In this document: positions 32,963 through 45,194 of the stretch, piece by piece
How the letters are laid out: each line of letters starts with the position of its first letter
Position numbering within the stretch: position 1 is the first letter of the stretch
Source: Marsupella aquatica
Lineage: Eukaryota > Marchantiophyta
Reading direction: 5' to 3'
DNA: 64,000 bases
Assembly (NCBI GenBank): GCA_973895155.1
Contig: OZ316896.1
Coordinates: 11,160,001 to 11,224,000, forward strand
Program-made: the position numbers and the translations under genes
The notes under the pieces: generated by a model
Databases searched by the model: none
Seen by the model: the letters and a program-made list of their open reading frames with translations, nothing else
Told to the model about the DNA's origin: nothing

Positions 32963-33368
32963 ACGAACCACAAATGTAGTGACTTGCTACGCATGCTTTT
33001 GCTAATCACGTTTTCGAACAAAGTAACAAACACAGATCCCCCCATGAGAGAACGATTCCATTTGTTTACCAACAAGAGGGAGGTGTTCATTGTTGGCACA
33101 CAATGTTAAATCCATTCCAGGGCATTTTGAAATTTGTCCTCTACTAATTTCTTGGTAAAGACAATTAAATCTCAACCTGCATGAAATTGGGTTTGTTTTA
33201 GCAAGTGTGAATATAGGAGAAAAAGGATCAGGAAACTTTCAAGAATTCGAGTGTGAAGTCCTTCAAAACTTGGGTTGAAGCAACCATATTTTGGGATATT
33301 ATAGCCAACAATGCTGGGAGACATGTTGTGACTAAAAACTTCAATCTATTTCTTGATTTTCTCTTTGT
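32963..33368. other. Right flank of the copia insertion, no gene
   Basis: A/T-rich unique-looking DNA with no ORF of note. Phrases such as 'gggcattttgaaattt' recur in the degenerate repeats further right. Confidence 0.4.
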
Positions 33369-34870
33369 AATGCACAGTCCAGATTTGGATCAGGGCATTA
33401 TGAAACTTCTCATTCACTTGTACTGAAAATCATAAAAATAAAAATCTCTTAGACCTTTAAGTATATAATGAAGTGCTGTTTACAACAGAGCATTGTGTTC
33501 TGTAGTGGCCCCCAAAATGAGAGCTTTGGTTTGAGTTTTGAGGGGATATTATTGCCCATAATGATCAGGTAACATGACCTTAATACACTTAAAGGGCAGA
33601 GAGATTCTACTAACTTTAGTAAAGCTGAGGAGAATCTTTATTGATATGAGTTGATCCAAATCTTGATCAGCAAATGCAACTCATTTTCTATACAAACAAC
33701 CTGTTTCTATACTATTGTTTCTATAGGATTGTTTAATGCCCTTCATGATTGTTCCTATGCCCTTTAATACATTCTTCTCAAGTAACGCTTTGAAACCATA
33801 TCGAGAAAAATCACAAAGGGCATTCAGTGTATCAACGCCCTGTTATGAGGGCATTCATGGGCACTATAATAGCCCATCAAAATTTGAGCTATAGCCCTTG
33901 TTTTGGGGTAGTCCGAGGGGCAGTCATAATGCCTGCCCTGTTACCAAGGCATTTCTGTGTACATAAATAGATGCATGAGCTCACTACTGGTGCCAGCCTT
34001 TCATGGTACTATTGGATGGCATATCAGCTATATGTGTTTGCTGGGCTAAAGCCCTCATACTTTGGGATTCTGTAGCCCACGATGCTCTGGAAACAGGGCA
34101 ATGCTAGGCACATATATAAACATGACCATTCACGGCTATCAGTGTTAGCACTCTGAGTGTTACTAACAATGAGTGGGCAATTCCCACCTTCTTTCCATTG
34201 GGCCAAAAACAATTGTTTACACTAATTCAAAACTAAGTGTAGCCAACAAATTACTTTACCAGAATTAGTAACAGTGTACATGCATGAGCAGTCTCTGGTG
34301 TACCTTTCCTGGCCCTATGGGGGCACTATTCTATTAATGGCATATCAGCTGTTGTACGCTTGCTGGGCCTTTCATTACACTAGTGGGACACCTTCTTCAA
34401 AAATGATTCACTTGCATGGCAGCCTATTTTTACTCATTCGGTGACAACTGTTTTAAGGACTCCTTCAAGGCCTGCTTGGTCTGCCTGGTCAATAGAGATT
34501 TTTTGCAATAGAGCCAGGTGAGATTGTGCATGATTGATGAGACTTTCAGTTCAGCCAATAAGGTGTGTTACACCTTATTGCCCTTTGCGATTATCGCTTT
34601 GTGATTTTGGTTTTTTTTGTTGGAAATGAATGCACAGTCCAGATTTGGACCCGGCATTATGAAACTTCTCCTTCACTTTGACCAAAATAGCAACACAAGA
34701 AATCTCGTAGGCCTTTCAGGTGTGTTAACCTGCTGTTACAAGGGCTATACGGGCAGCAATAGTCCCTCAAAGGGGAAGCTAGAGCCTGAGCTAGAGCCCT
34801 TGTTTTGGGCCAGGGCATTATGGTCCAAAATGCTCTGGTAACAGGGCATTACCATACACATAAACAATTG
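33369..34870. repeat. Region of degenerate dispersed repeats
   Basis: A roughly 50-bp block, tgcacagtccagatttgga plus cattatgaaacttct, occurs at 33370 and 34630 in the same orientation. The motifs gagctatagcccttgttttggg (33883-33905 region), gagccc-ttgttttgggcc (about 34795) and gg-aacagggcatt recur. A second pair, ctttcatggtactattggatggcatatcagct at about 33999 and its relative at about 34335, also resembles 46375 and 46430. These look like several worn copies of one or two non-coding families. Related fragments seem to occur near 51110 and 52740. Confidence 0.55.
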
Positions 34871-37587
34871 GGTGGAGGCAGACTAACTCATGAATTCCAG
34901 GAGAGATGGCTTCTGCTGCTCTCCTGCCCTTGCTTGCTACTAACCCCAAATCATGACATGCATTTCACCTGGTCGCTGAGCACTTGCCATTGCAGGAGAG
35001 TCCTTGGGAAGTCACTAGTTGGATCATTAGAGCGGGTGCCAACAAATGAAGGGTAATTTCAATCCTGTTGTACTACTACTTATAATATAAAAACCTTATA
35101 CTAAAGGCACTTTAAAATTTAATTTGACACAGTGAATATTTTATATTCATCAGAGTATATAATTTCTGAAAAGTAATAAAAGGTACAAGACGTTTTTTAG
35201 TTATTTTATTTTTTCATTTATGTTTCAAGTTTTATTATTCCTTGCACACCTTTTTTTTGTTTAGTTTTTCAACCTATGTAGACCCATGGAGGGAGGTCTT
35301 TTGGGGCTTTCAACCTATGTTCGCCCCTGAGTAACTGAGGGCTAACTCGCATGTGAGAAACAGTCAAGCATGTGGCCCTTTGCACTAGGTCCCAATACTT
35401 CTGGAACAGTAGCACTTCTTTGATAACAAAATGTGACACAAATCTGGTTCCCTACTTCCCAACAATGACAGAGTTTACAACAGGTGTACAGTTCTGTTTT
35501 GTTTTTTTATAAGGCAAGTGTCTGGACTTGCAAGGGCTGGAAAGCTTCCAGCCCTTACCTTTGGAAATGCATGAATTGTGCCATCAGATCTGGTGCAGGT
35601 CTGGTGCATCTGGAGGTTAGCCGGGTACCTCTCCTTCAGTGATATGCTGGCATGTCTGACATTTATGCCTACATTGTGAAGGGCCCCAGAAAGTGCAAGT
35701 TGGGCCTTAAACATGGGTCATCCTGAGTATGGACCAGAAGCATAACTCACCCTTCCTTCTCACCCAGCTTTGAATCGTGTCATTTATGGAAAACTCTAAT
35801 ATTGGAGGGTCTTTAAGGTTGGCCCAATAAAATAATAATGATACCAAGGACCAAATTTCGCGTAGCTATTTGTGAAACCAGAAACAAAGTCAATGTTCAT
35901 TTAAGGAAGATTCTCATCGTCATGGTATATACATTGTTTTCAAGGTTAGAAAATAAAATCTAGCCTTGCGCTATAGTGTGCAAAATATGAAAACAATGTG
36001 CAACAAAAGAAAGAAAGCAAGGGGGAGGCAGTACGCAGGCTCTTATGGTATTGTTGCACCAAGGAAGAATGGATCAGCAGCAAAAAAAGGGAGGGTAACG
36101 CAGAAAACCAATGTCGAGCACAGAATACAGCGATGATTAAGATAAGTAACAAAGACAGCCCCATTCTCTTGGTAAGGAAAATGAAAGCTCGGACTAGTAT
36201 GTACAGCTCTAATCCACACGAACTTCAGCTAGCCGGAATAGCCAACAGTCTATATCTCTATTACTAAACCACCAGGTCAACCAACTAAGAGCAAGGATAA
36301 CTAGATGAACCAAAGCAAAAAAACAACAACTCCGAAGAAAAACGGAAGCAAGCAGCTGAAAGAATAAAAGATTCACTAACCCGAGCAACATATGGAGTTC
36401 AGTCCAGAATCAAGGAAATCGCGCAGTCTTAGATCTACTTGAAGACGTAAGGGGAAGTCAAGGAGATGGAGGCCAAATCGGAGAACAAGAGGACACAAGA
36501 AGTAGGCCGCGATAGAAGTCAAGGTGCAGACCAACGAATCAATTCAGCTGAGGGAAAATAAACCACAAACACACCAAACACAAGTAACGAGAGATAATTC
36601 CACAGAAGAAATTAGTAGTACACAAACAAAAAATAACAACAAGAAAGCAGAATACTAGAAGAAGGAACAAAATCCAATACTGACAAATAGAGAACGGTGA
36701 CTGGCAAGAAAGAATAAATACAGCGGACAGATAGAGGATAACAGAATCACAATAAGAGAGCAATAGCCATGCAGCAGCTGAAGCAACGATAAGTATCTAG
36801 AGATAACACGTCAACCACCAAGTAACCGGACATAGGGATAGGGCTGAATAATCCCATGGGTAAATCTCAACTCTGAGCAAAACGAAATCATTTCAATCCT
36901 ACGTTACAAAACTCTAATAACGACACCCAAGACTCATGCTAATAGTCAACATGCAGACAGGAGTAAGTATTCTAGAACAAAGGTAACACTGTCAGGCACG
37001 AACAATGTTGGGAAGTATAACGAGTACATCATGTTTTCTCCAGAAAAGTTGCAGAAGAAGAAAGCACTCCGGTGGAAAGACGGCAATACGGCTACAGAGC
37101 CCAGAATGATGTCATGATGTCTGGCAACAAGACGCAGGAATGTGAGTACGTAGATTAGGATGACAGAGTTTTAGCATGAATTGAAGTCGAGTAAGCAAAG
37201 ATCAGGAACCACTAGAGAGTAATAAAAATAAAAGAAACGCACAGAGAAGAAGGACCCAGAGTGTCACCACACAAGGCAGTAAGAATTAAAGGATCTAAAA
37301 TATCTGAAGCACAGGCAGGTGCTGGAAATACGTCAGTATTCTATCTGTTCCTGGCCACCTTGTTTCGCTATCAGATATGGCCGCTCCTGGCTACCTCGGA
37401 CCCAGTGATAGTTGGTAGGTAATCTCCCCAAAAGATCCATTTTGGGGCAGACTGGTTGCGCCCCCTCCTACTCTGTCACAACCAAAAAAACAAAAACAAA
37501 AAGCCTACCTGAATCGATTCGATTCGATTAGCGGACACATAGTCCAAAAATAATAATAATAAATCATGCTCCAAGAATACACAAAAC
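34871..37587. other. Intergenic, grading into the LINE 5' untranslated region
   Basis: 34870-35940 is unremarkable DNA without a gene. From about 35960 to 37587 the plus strand becomes strongly purine-rich (A over T) and carries many short agaag/aacaag motifs. This is the composition of the LINE ORF1 that follows, so much of it may be the LINE 5' UTR. The 5' end and TSD were not found. Confidence 0.45.
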
Positions 37588-39480
37588 ATGGAGGTGACTA
37601 CAGGCATGTTGACGAACTCAAAAGGACACAACGCAAACAACATTCAAAGTCATACAAAGATATTCAGACAGTGTGCCCAAGACGATACAATGGCGAAGCT
37701 AAGTGAAAATTTCAGAGCGGAATGTGAGGAATGTGCACGAAAAGATAATCAAAACAAGAAAGAAGAGGCAAAGGGCACAGCAGAAGATCAGATGGAATCC
37801 AGACCAGATGAATCGCAACTGCGGGAGGAAGTGACGACGACAAATAGCAAAGGCAACATGGTCAATATAGACAAGGTGACAAGCTCAATCAATCGCTGGA
37901 CGCTATCATCAGAAAGCAAATCAGCAATCAGGTCTTTATCAGCACACAAACTGACGGAAAGTTCCTCAAAGGTACAACTACAACTAGAAGTAAGTCTCAA
38001 AACAACATCGCTTACGGTAGCCGTGCTCCTTTCTAAAGCTATATTGTTCTCTTTTGCTGGACGAATACCAACCTACAAGCAATTTTTGATGTGGACAGAG
38101 GACGAATTTTGGTTTAAAAGGAAGTGGAAAATAATGAACGTAAAATTTGTGGGGAAAAATTACTTTCTAGTTACTTTCGAATCACAAGATCACAAGAACG
38201 CAGCACTTGCCAACTTGCCATGGTATTTGGGAAACAAGTACGTTTACTGCGCACCTTGGGATCCAGCTTTTTCCCTCCATGCGCCATATTTGGGAAAAAT
38301 GCCGATATGGGCAGAATTGCCTTTCCGTGAATTGGCCCTGGACGGCAGTGGTCAAGAGGTATTTAAGCAGATGGGTGCGATCCTTAGATACATTCCTGCA
38401 TCGGAGGACTCCTCCCCCCATGATCGAGCATGTATCCTTTGGGACATGAATAATCCACTGCCGGAAATACTGGTTATCAACCTCAGAAGTGAGGCTGATC
38501 TGGATAACATTACTATACACCAACGAGTACAGTATTCGCATATCCCTTTTGTGTGCTACAACTGCAAGGAATTAGGCCATGTGGGTCCTAGCTGCTCACG
38601 GAGAGCCCAGCCATTTGATCCCTCATCCTTGGAAGCTAGTGAGCAAGAGGGCACTTGAGGTAAATCGGTGATTACTGATCATTTGGCCCACCAGCCTGAG
38701 GAATCAGATTCTCCATCTGTGGGTTTATTGCCGACCCCATCCCTTAACCTGTGCTCATCAGCTGTCAAGATACCATACAGTACGCTATTTGCTACCCGGA
38801 AAATAGTTTTGGACCAGCAACCGATGATTTTTCTCCCAGACATATTGAACACTATTCAGTCCCTGAATAGTAAGGTTACAACGGCGGTGGAACCGTTCCG
38901 ACTTTCTATTACCAAGCCACCCCACATACGCAAAAACAATCCTGCCGCCTTTGCAGAGGTCAATCCTCCTCCCATCTGGATTCCGGGAATCATCTCTCCC
39001 TACATGCATCCCTCTTGGCCACCCATAGAGTACCCGCCCATAGAGTGCCCCACTATTGCTAACAATGAGGCGGCTGATGTTCAGTGCAACCTCCCATCGG
39101 TAAGGTCTCTGCCAGACCCAGGCCGGCTCGACCGACGTAGCGACATATTGGACCAACAGGCCTCTATTCTTTGGCAAAGTAGTGACAGGAGGCTCTCGCC
39201 CATGGTAAGGACCACACAACGCCAAATAATCAAGAAGCGACAAAAGTTGGGGTCGCTATTTGCATCGACAGCCCCTAAACTTTCAGGTAAGACATACACA
39301 ACCCTTCTATATAATCAGATTCTAGCGAAACGTCTGGGGGATATAACTCACAAGAAGACTCTACGTCAATGGAAGAAGACTCAGGACGGGAAAGCAATTC
39401 CTCTACCTCTGATTACGAGACCATATCGGGAAACTCCTCTAAAAATCAGGACGAAGAATCAGGATCTGCTGCTATTATAG
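37588..39480 (+). pseudogene. LINE ORF1 (DUF4283-like and CCHC zinc knuckle), interrupted by a stop
   Basis: The first 356 residues carry a DUF4283-like fold (FAGRIPTYKQFLMW, FLVTFESQDHKNAALANLPW, KMPIWAELPF, GAILRYIP) and a CCHC knuckle CYNCKELGHVGPSC near the end (about residues 330-343). This is typical of the nucleic-acid-binding ORF1 protein of plant L1 LINEs. A TGA at 38656-38658 ends this part. The same frame then reopens (38668-39480) with proline-rich and basic sequence, so the stop may be a nonsense mutation in a longer ORF1. ORF2 follows after 16 bases. Confidence 0.85.
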
Positions 39481-39496
39481 GTAGGACTCATCGACG

Positions 39497-42400
39497 ATGG
39501 ACCCAATTCTCAAAATAGCTATATGGAACGTAGCAGGATTATGTGACCCAAATCGAAAATTTATTATCCGTCAATGGATTCAGGATATGAAACACTCCAT
39601 TCAAATTCTTCTGCTTCTGGAAATCAAGGCTGATGATTTTTTCTTGCTCACTGCTCTTTCTTTCATTCTCCCCGGATTTAAACAGATTATAGCCCACCCA
39701 GATTCTGGTAAGGGTGGTGCTGCCTTGCTCATCCACCCAGCCTTCTTAGTTAGGAACTTCGGCATATCCCCATTTAGTAGCACTATTTGGACGCAGATAG
39801 AAAGTGACATAGGTCATTTTGGTTTAGTATGTCTGTACGCCCCATCTGATTCAGCTACTCGCACTCGCCTATGGGTGGACCTATTGCAATCGTTGCCCAC
39901 TGGAAACTGGATATTTGCTGGGGACTACAACATGACAGAAAAAATCAATGACTCAGTTGCCGGACACTCGTCTTTACTCTCAGGTTCTGAGTTGGCTGCG
40001 TGGTATGCTCTTAAATGTCGTTTTGATCTATATGATGTCTTCAATATCATTCGTGAAGTAACAGGATCCCGATTCACCTGGAGGAGAGATACCATTGATG
40101 GAGTGAAACAATCTCGCCTTGATAGATTCTACCTCAGTAACAACGGCTCCTGGATGAATAGATTAATATCCTTATCCCACCATCATGACCGTCCATTGTC
40201 CGATCACTACCCCGTCTCTTTATCGTGTATTATTTGCTCGTCTGCTAATTACAATGGGTCGGTTCATAGATCCTCATACTTCAAAGCCGATCTGTGGGTT
40301 CTGAGAAGTGAAAGCACAATCACCCTTTTTGAACAGGCATGGTCACAAGCTATCTCGGTTTCCAACATTGGACCTGCTAGAGACCCAAAATTAGCATTTT
40401 ACCTAGCATGTCGGAGTCTACGTCATAAATACATAGAAATACAAAAGAAAGTTTCAGACAAACAGGCCATCACACAAACATTAAGAACTCGTGTTCTCTC
40501 CTTGCGTTCTCTTGAGGGATTTTCTCACGGAGGTAACAACATCTCTGAGTTAAGGGAGGCCGAGGTAGCTCTTCGTGACTCAGAATTCCAAGAAGCAATA
40601 GACCTTCATAAGCGATCCAGGATTCGCTGGTTAGGGCTGGGCGATGCTTCCACTAAATTTTTCTTCAACATTGTTAGGACTCAACAGCAAAGAGCATCAA
40701 TCCCTCATCTTCGTCTGGATGACGGATCATTGACTTCTGATGTAGATCAAATCCTTTCTGAGGTCTGCTATTTTTATAGAACACTCTATTCCCCGGATGC
40801 TCCTGAATCAACACAACATACCGATGCCAGGAAAACAATTCTTCGTCTTTCCTCCCCCCGTATTTCTGATGCTGACTCCCACCGTCTGGACTCTATCCCA
40901 ACTATTGAGGAACCTTTTTTTGCAGCAAATAAGACTCAGAAGAATAAGGCCCCAGGCATCGATGGTCTTACTATTGAAGTGTTTTTAAGCTGTTGGAAAT
41001 TTATTGCTCCGGCATTTCTAGCGATCATGGTCTCCTTTTGGCACGATGGAATTCTGCTCCCCGGGTTCCTTGATGGAGTAATTAAGCTTGTGCCTAAATC
41101 GATAGACAAATCTAGGATTTCTAATTGGCGACCTATCACCTTGTTAAACATCGCTTATAAAATCATCTCCAAGCTAATTGCAATCAGAATAAGTAGGGTG
41201 CTGCCACATATGGTAAACAAACAGCAAACCGGATTCATTCCCGGTAGGCAGCTTCTTGATAACATATCCTTAGCATGGCTAGCTTGTGATTGGCTAACCA
41301 CTAACAATGTTCCGGCCCTTTTTCTTAAGATGGACTTCGCCAAAGCCTTCGACCGAGTGGATCACAGGTACATACGTGAAACATTACTTTCATTGGGATT
41401 AAGTGTCATGCTCACCCGTAATATAATGGGCCTTATGACTAATGCATCTGCGAAGGTCCATGTGAATGGACAATTCATTGAACCCATTCCTCTTCTCCGG
41501 GGAGTTCGTCAGGGGTGCCCATTGGCCCCGTTGATCTATGCACTAACCACTCAGCCTCTGATGAATTATTTTGATGAAGCACTGTTGACTGGAAAGGCAC
41601 ATGGAATAAAAATAAATGACAAACTTACTCTTTTTCACAGATTTTTTGCTGACGACCTCGGGGTATTCACTCCTGCCAGTGAATCATGTTTCCAAGAAAT
41701 AAGACAAATAATGGAATTATACGAGCTAGCTGCAGGAGCGCGCCTCAACCTAGATAAGACGGATGTGATCATTTATTGTCTAGATGCTCCTCCGTAGTGG
41801 CTGGTCGACTCTAATTGTATCATTATTTCTAGGGGTCAATTGTCTTCTTATCTTGGTGCACCAATAGGGCAGTCGCTAATGAGATTGCAGCTCCAAGAAT
41901 ATTGCATGAAAAAACTGCTTAAGAGATTAGCCAGTTGGTCAAACAAAAGCTTCTCTTTTACCGGTCGTGTAATTCTTATTAAACAGGTACTGCTATCAAT
42001 GACAGTCTATCATATGATGTATTCTCAGTTTGCCGATAGTTTTATAGATTTGATTAGGCAGACCTGTAAGGACTTCCTATGGGGGTTTAACAAAGAAGGA
42101 GGACGGAAAACTCCCCTTGTCTCTTGGGATCGTTTGTGCAGACGGAAGAAAGACGGAGGGATTGGTTTTAAGGACATACAGACACAGGCATCGGCATTGC
42201 TAGCCCATTGGTCCATTCGTATGATCTCAGACCCGAAGTCGGATTGGGCTATTCTCTTCTCAGCCAATCTTCGGTTAGCTGCCTAGAAAATTCCATTTTG
42301 CTCAGGCAATCGAATTACTCAACTATGGACCGCTTCTTGTTCTCTTCTCCGTCTAGCTTTAGGGGAATGTCTTACACGGCGGGAATCTGGAAAGCATGGG

Positions 42401-43321
42401 CAAAGATCCGGAGCAACATGCTATGGTCATCGGGGTCTCTCGCTATCCCGGCTAGATGGAGAATAGATGATCTTCTTTTCAAATCCTTTCACTCTCTATG
42501 TCTCCCTATTTCAGCTATACCAAGGATCATCACAGCATATTCACGTATAAATATTAGAGCCATCTCGGATTTGTGGAATTGGCAATCTTCTGAATGGATT
42601 GACTTCTCGTCCCGTATCTCTAGGTTGAGAGGGTACAGTGATTCAGAATTGGGTGTCTTTCCAGAATTATTTTTCTTCTCCAGTCAGGTCTGCCACCTTC
42701 CCGATCTTAATCCTTCGTTCAATCTCAATGGTTCTGGAAGGGTCTCCAGAATCACCCGTCCCCTCATATTATGAGTAGCCTCGTATTATGAGTAGCACAT
42801 ACGCGTACAAACTATTGGACAGGTCTGAAGGTGACTTCTGTGCATTAAATACCAGATGGGGCACATCTGACTCTAGTGCCATCTGGCAGCATCGATGGAG
42901 GAGACTTTGGAGTTCTGATCTTTCTACTCGTGGAAAGATATTCCTATGGAGAGTCCTTGCAGCTGGACTATTCTCTGGCAAGCGCGCACAACAATGTGGA
43001 CATGGAGATGGTAGGTGCCCAGCTTGCCGACAAGGAGTTGAAGATAATCAACACATCTTTTTCTCTTGTCAACAAGCAATTCTCGCCTGGAACAGAACCA
43101 TATGGTTCTTTGAGAGAATACCAGCTCTCTCTCATCTTCCGGGGGGCCATTCCTTCCCTAGTACCCTGGATTTGGCACTAGGGCGTTCTCCAAGGCACAC
43201 TGCTCGGATCTATGTAATTTATGAAACAGTGTGGCTTCTCTGGAAAAACCGTAACCTTCGTCTGTTCCAGAACATATTTGTTGTGTATTCCCCTTTTGCT
43301 GCCGCTTCTGCCGTTGTTTAG
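39497..43321 (+). pseudogene. LINE ORF2: AP-endonuclease, reverse transcriptase, zf-RVT; broken
   Basis: 39497-41797 (766 codons) begins MDPILKIAIWNVAGL. It carries the endonuclease (LEIKADDF, FAGDYNMTE, SRLDRFYLS, SDHYPVSL) and RT motifs (KAPGIDGLTIE, SNWRPITLLN, QTGFIPGRQLLDN, LKMDFAKAFDRV, GVRQGCPLAP, RFFADDLGVF). A TAG at 41795-41797 interrupts it in frame. The frame continues to a stop at 42284-42286, then shifts to 42208-42774 and shifts again to 42788-43321. The last part has the zf-RVT domain (STRGKIFLWRVLAAGL, CPACRQGVEDNQHIFFSC). A 17-bp duplication (tattatgagtagcctcg region, about 42766-42796) lies at the last break. No RNase H domain was seen. Confidence 0.9.
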
Positions 43322-43690
43322 CATCTCCACGCGGTGGCTTATTGCTCAGACAGTGAGAAACAAAAAAAGCATTTGCACTACGCAGAAAAATTCATCTCAG
43401 GCACTCTTGCTCATCGTTCTCATCGTTGATACTCATTTTGTTTATCCCAAGTATTTTTGATCATTGTTCTTAGTACCAATCGTCTATTTATTATATTCCC
43501 ATACTACTTCTTTGTACTGTTCCCCGCTGTTGGTTCGAGGTTACTATAAGTATCCTTCTTTTCTTTCATCTGTTCCTCGATGATGGTTCCTGATCGTCCC
43601 TATTAACAAGTTCCTTTGTCTACCCTTGTTCATTCCCATAGCCAAGTTTATTAAAAATAAAAAAAAGAAGTTTATATATAAAAAAAAAGT

Positions 43691-44880
43691 TAAAGTTATT
43701 TGCAGTGATAGAAGTATTTTCTTTTCCTCTGAAGCATAATCTCTCCTGGATTGGCTTTATTTGAGTCTTCTCTTGTAGCATGCATTATTAGATATTATTC
43801 TATTCACTTATTCTCTCTCCAGATTCAGATATAGTGTCTGATCTCTGGGCAGGAATAAGATGATCATCTGGATAATTATGGGAATCGTTTGACTATAGAT
43901 ATCACACAATGTAGTCAGTGGCAGTCTAAGTTAATATTCTAGTGTGGGCTTTTGGCAGTTTTCATCGCAGGGATTCTGGCTAAGACAATCAATGGTCCAC
44001 TCTCTCTGAGCTATTCATCCTCCTTTGAGCAGGCTACTTTGTATGCTGGAGAACCAATTGGATGTTGGGATAATTGGATTGGTTGGTTGCTCCATGACAG
44101 TAAGATAATCTGTCCCAATGAGTGGTTTCGACAATCAGGAATCTCTTCTGGCTCAGAGTAAGGTTATTCTGTCCTCTGTGGAGTATCATTTGCTACCCAC
44201 AGGTTTTTTGGGTGCCTTGGCTGGCTGGCGCAGAGTATTGCATCCACAGGGGAATCTCTAACCATTTGTCTTTTGGGAGACCGAAGTATTCCGGGAATGC
44301 CTTAAGGCGAGTATGGGAAGGGAGGAAGTAAACATCGAATGATGGCAACTATTTGGCACAACCCCTCGGTCAGTTGGTTTCTCAGATCAATGTTTGCGGT
44401 TGTCCCAGTTGGCGGATCATATGGGACTGTCCTCGGCTCGCTTGATCAGTGTTCCTGGTAATCAAGGTCCCGGGGTTCTCTCATTGACGACAGGAGGGTT
44501 TATTTGGGTGGTCTGCCAAGGGAGGATGGAGCTTGGTTGGTGATCAGTTGGATGTCTGGCTGGGTTCCATGCTATTTGGTTGCTGCTTCTGGTTCATTAT
44601 GGTTCTATGTTAGTTGTAGGTACTCTCTGCCATCTGGCTTTGTTTGGCCCCCTCCTGCCATCTTTGACTAGCCCCTCTCTCCGGCCAGTCTGGTAGGGAG
44701 GGTCCTCCTTTTTCTCTGGGTGTGCTTCTTCTCATTGGCCCCCATTAATTGGTCTTTTTCCTTGCCTCCTCCTTTCAGGCAGATGTTTTCTTTTGTCCGG
44801 GTATCCCGGTGGAATAAAGTTGTGGGGGATCTCCCTTTATTAAAAAAAAATTTATAAAAATTTATAAAAAAAAAAGGAAG
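43691..44880 (+). repeat. Probable second LINE 3' end with A-rich tail
   Basis: No coding sequence. The segment ends with ggaataaagttgtggggga, then attaaaaaaaaa and tttataaaaa runs at 44845-44877. This tail closely resembles in layout the tail of the full LINE at 43655-43690 (ttattaaaaa..., tttatata, poly-A). The preceding pyrimidine-rich stretch (ttgcctcctcctttcaggcag) resembles 20800-20870. I read it as a 5'-truncated retroelement next to the larger copy, with unclear left end. Confidence 0.4.
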
Positions 44881-45002
44881 AAAGAAAGATGGTCCAATGC
44901 CGGCCTTGAGTAAGTAAAAAACTTTTTAAAGCAGAATTAGACGTGCCTTCTACTATTGTTATTTCACAAAAACTCCCGCCCATTCCAAAATGGTTTATGA
45001 AC
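44881..45002. other. Short spacer
   Basis: Nothing recognised between the A-rich tail and the tandem duplication. Confidence 0.4.
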
Positions 45003-45194
45003 AGGAATGCACTGCATGTAGATACCCTTAGTTCGAAATATATCAAGTTATTCTCTAGTTTATGGCCTCACAACCAGTGACATAAACAAGAAGGAAAGCA
45101 CTGTATGCAGATGCCGTGAGTTATCCTTAGTTTGAATTATATCATGTTATTCTCTCGTTTATTGTGTCACAACCAGTGACATAAACAAGAAGGA
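45003..45194. repeat. 99-bp tandem duplication
   Basis: cacaaccagtgacataaaca recurs at 45069 and 45168. The preceding sequence (aggaa-gcactg...tatcatgttattctct) is also duplicated with several substitutions and small indels, so this is an older direct duplication of roughly 95-99 bp. Confidence 0.8.

Larger units (their letters stand above)
37588..43690 (+). mobile_element. L1-type LINE retrotransposon with A-rich tail
   Basis: Two consecutive ORF regions (ORF1 37588-39480 and ORF2 39497-43321), then a 3' UTR and an A-rich tail at about 43655-43690. The order CCHC ORF1, AP-endonuclease, reverse transcriptase and zinc-binding zf-RVT domain is that of plant L1 elements. The 5' start may lie up to 1.6 kb left of the first ATG. 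All ORFs are interrupted, so this copy is dead. Confidence 0.9.
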
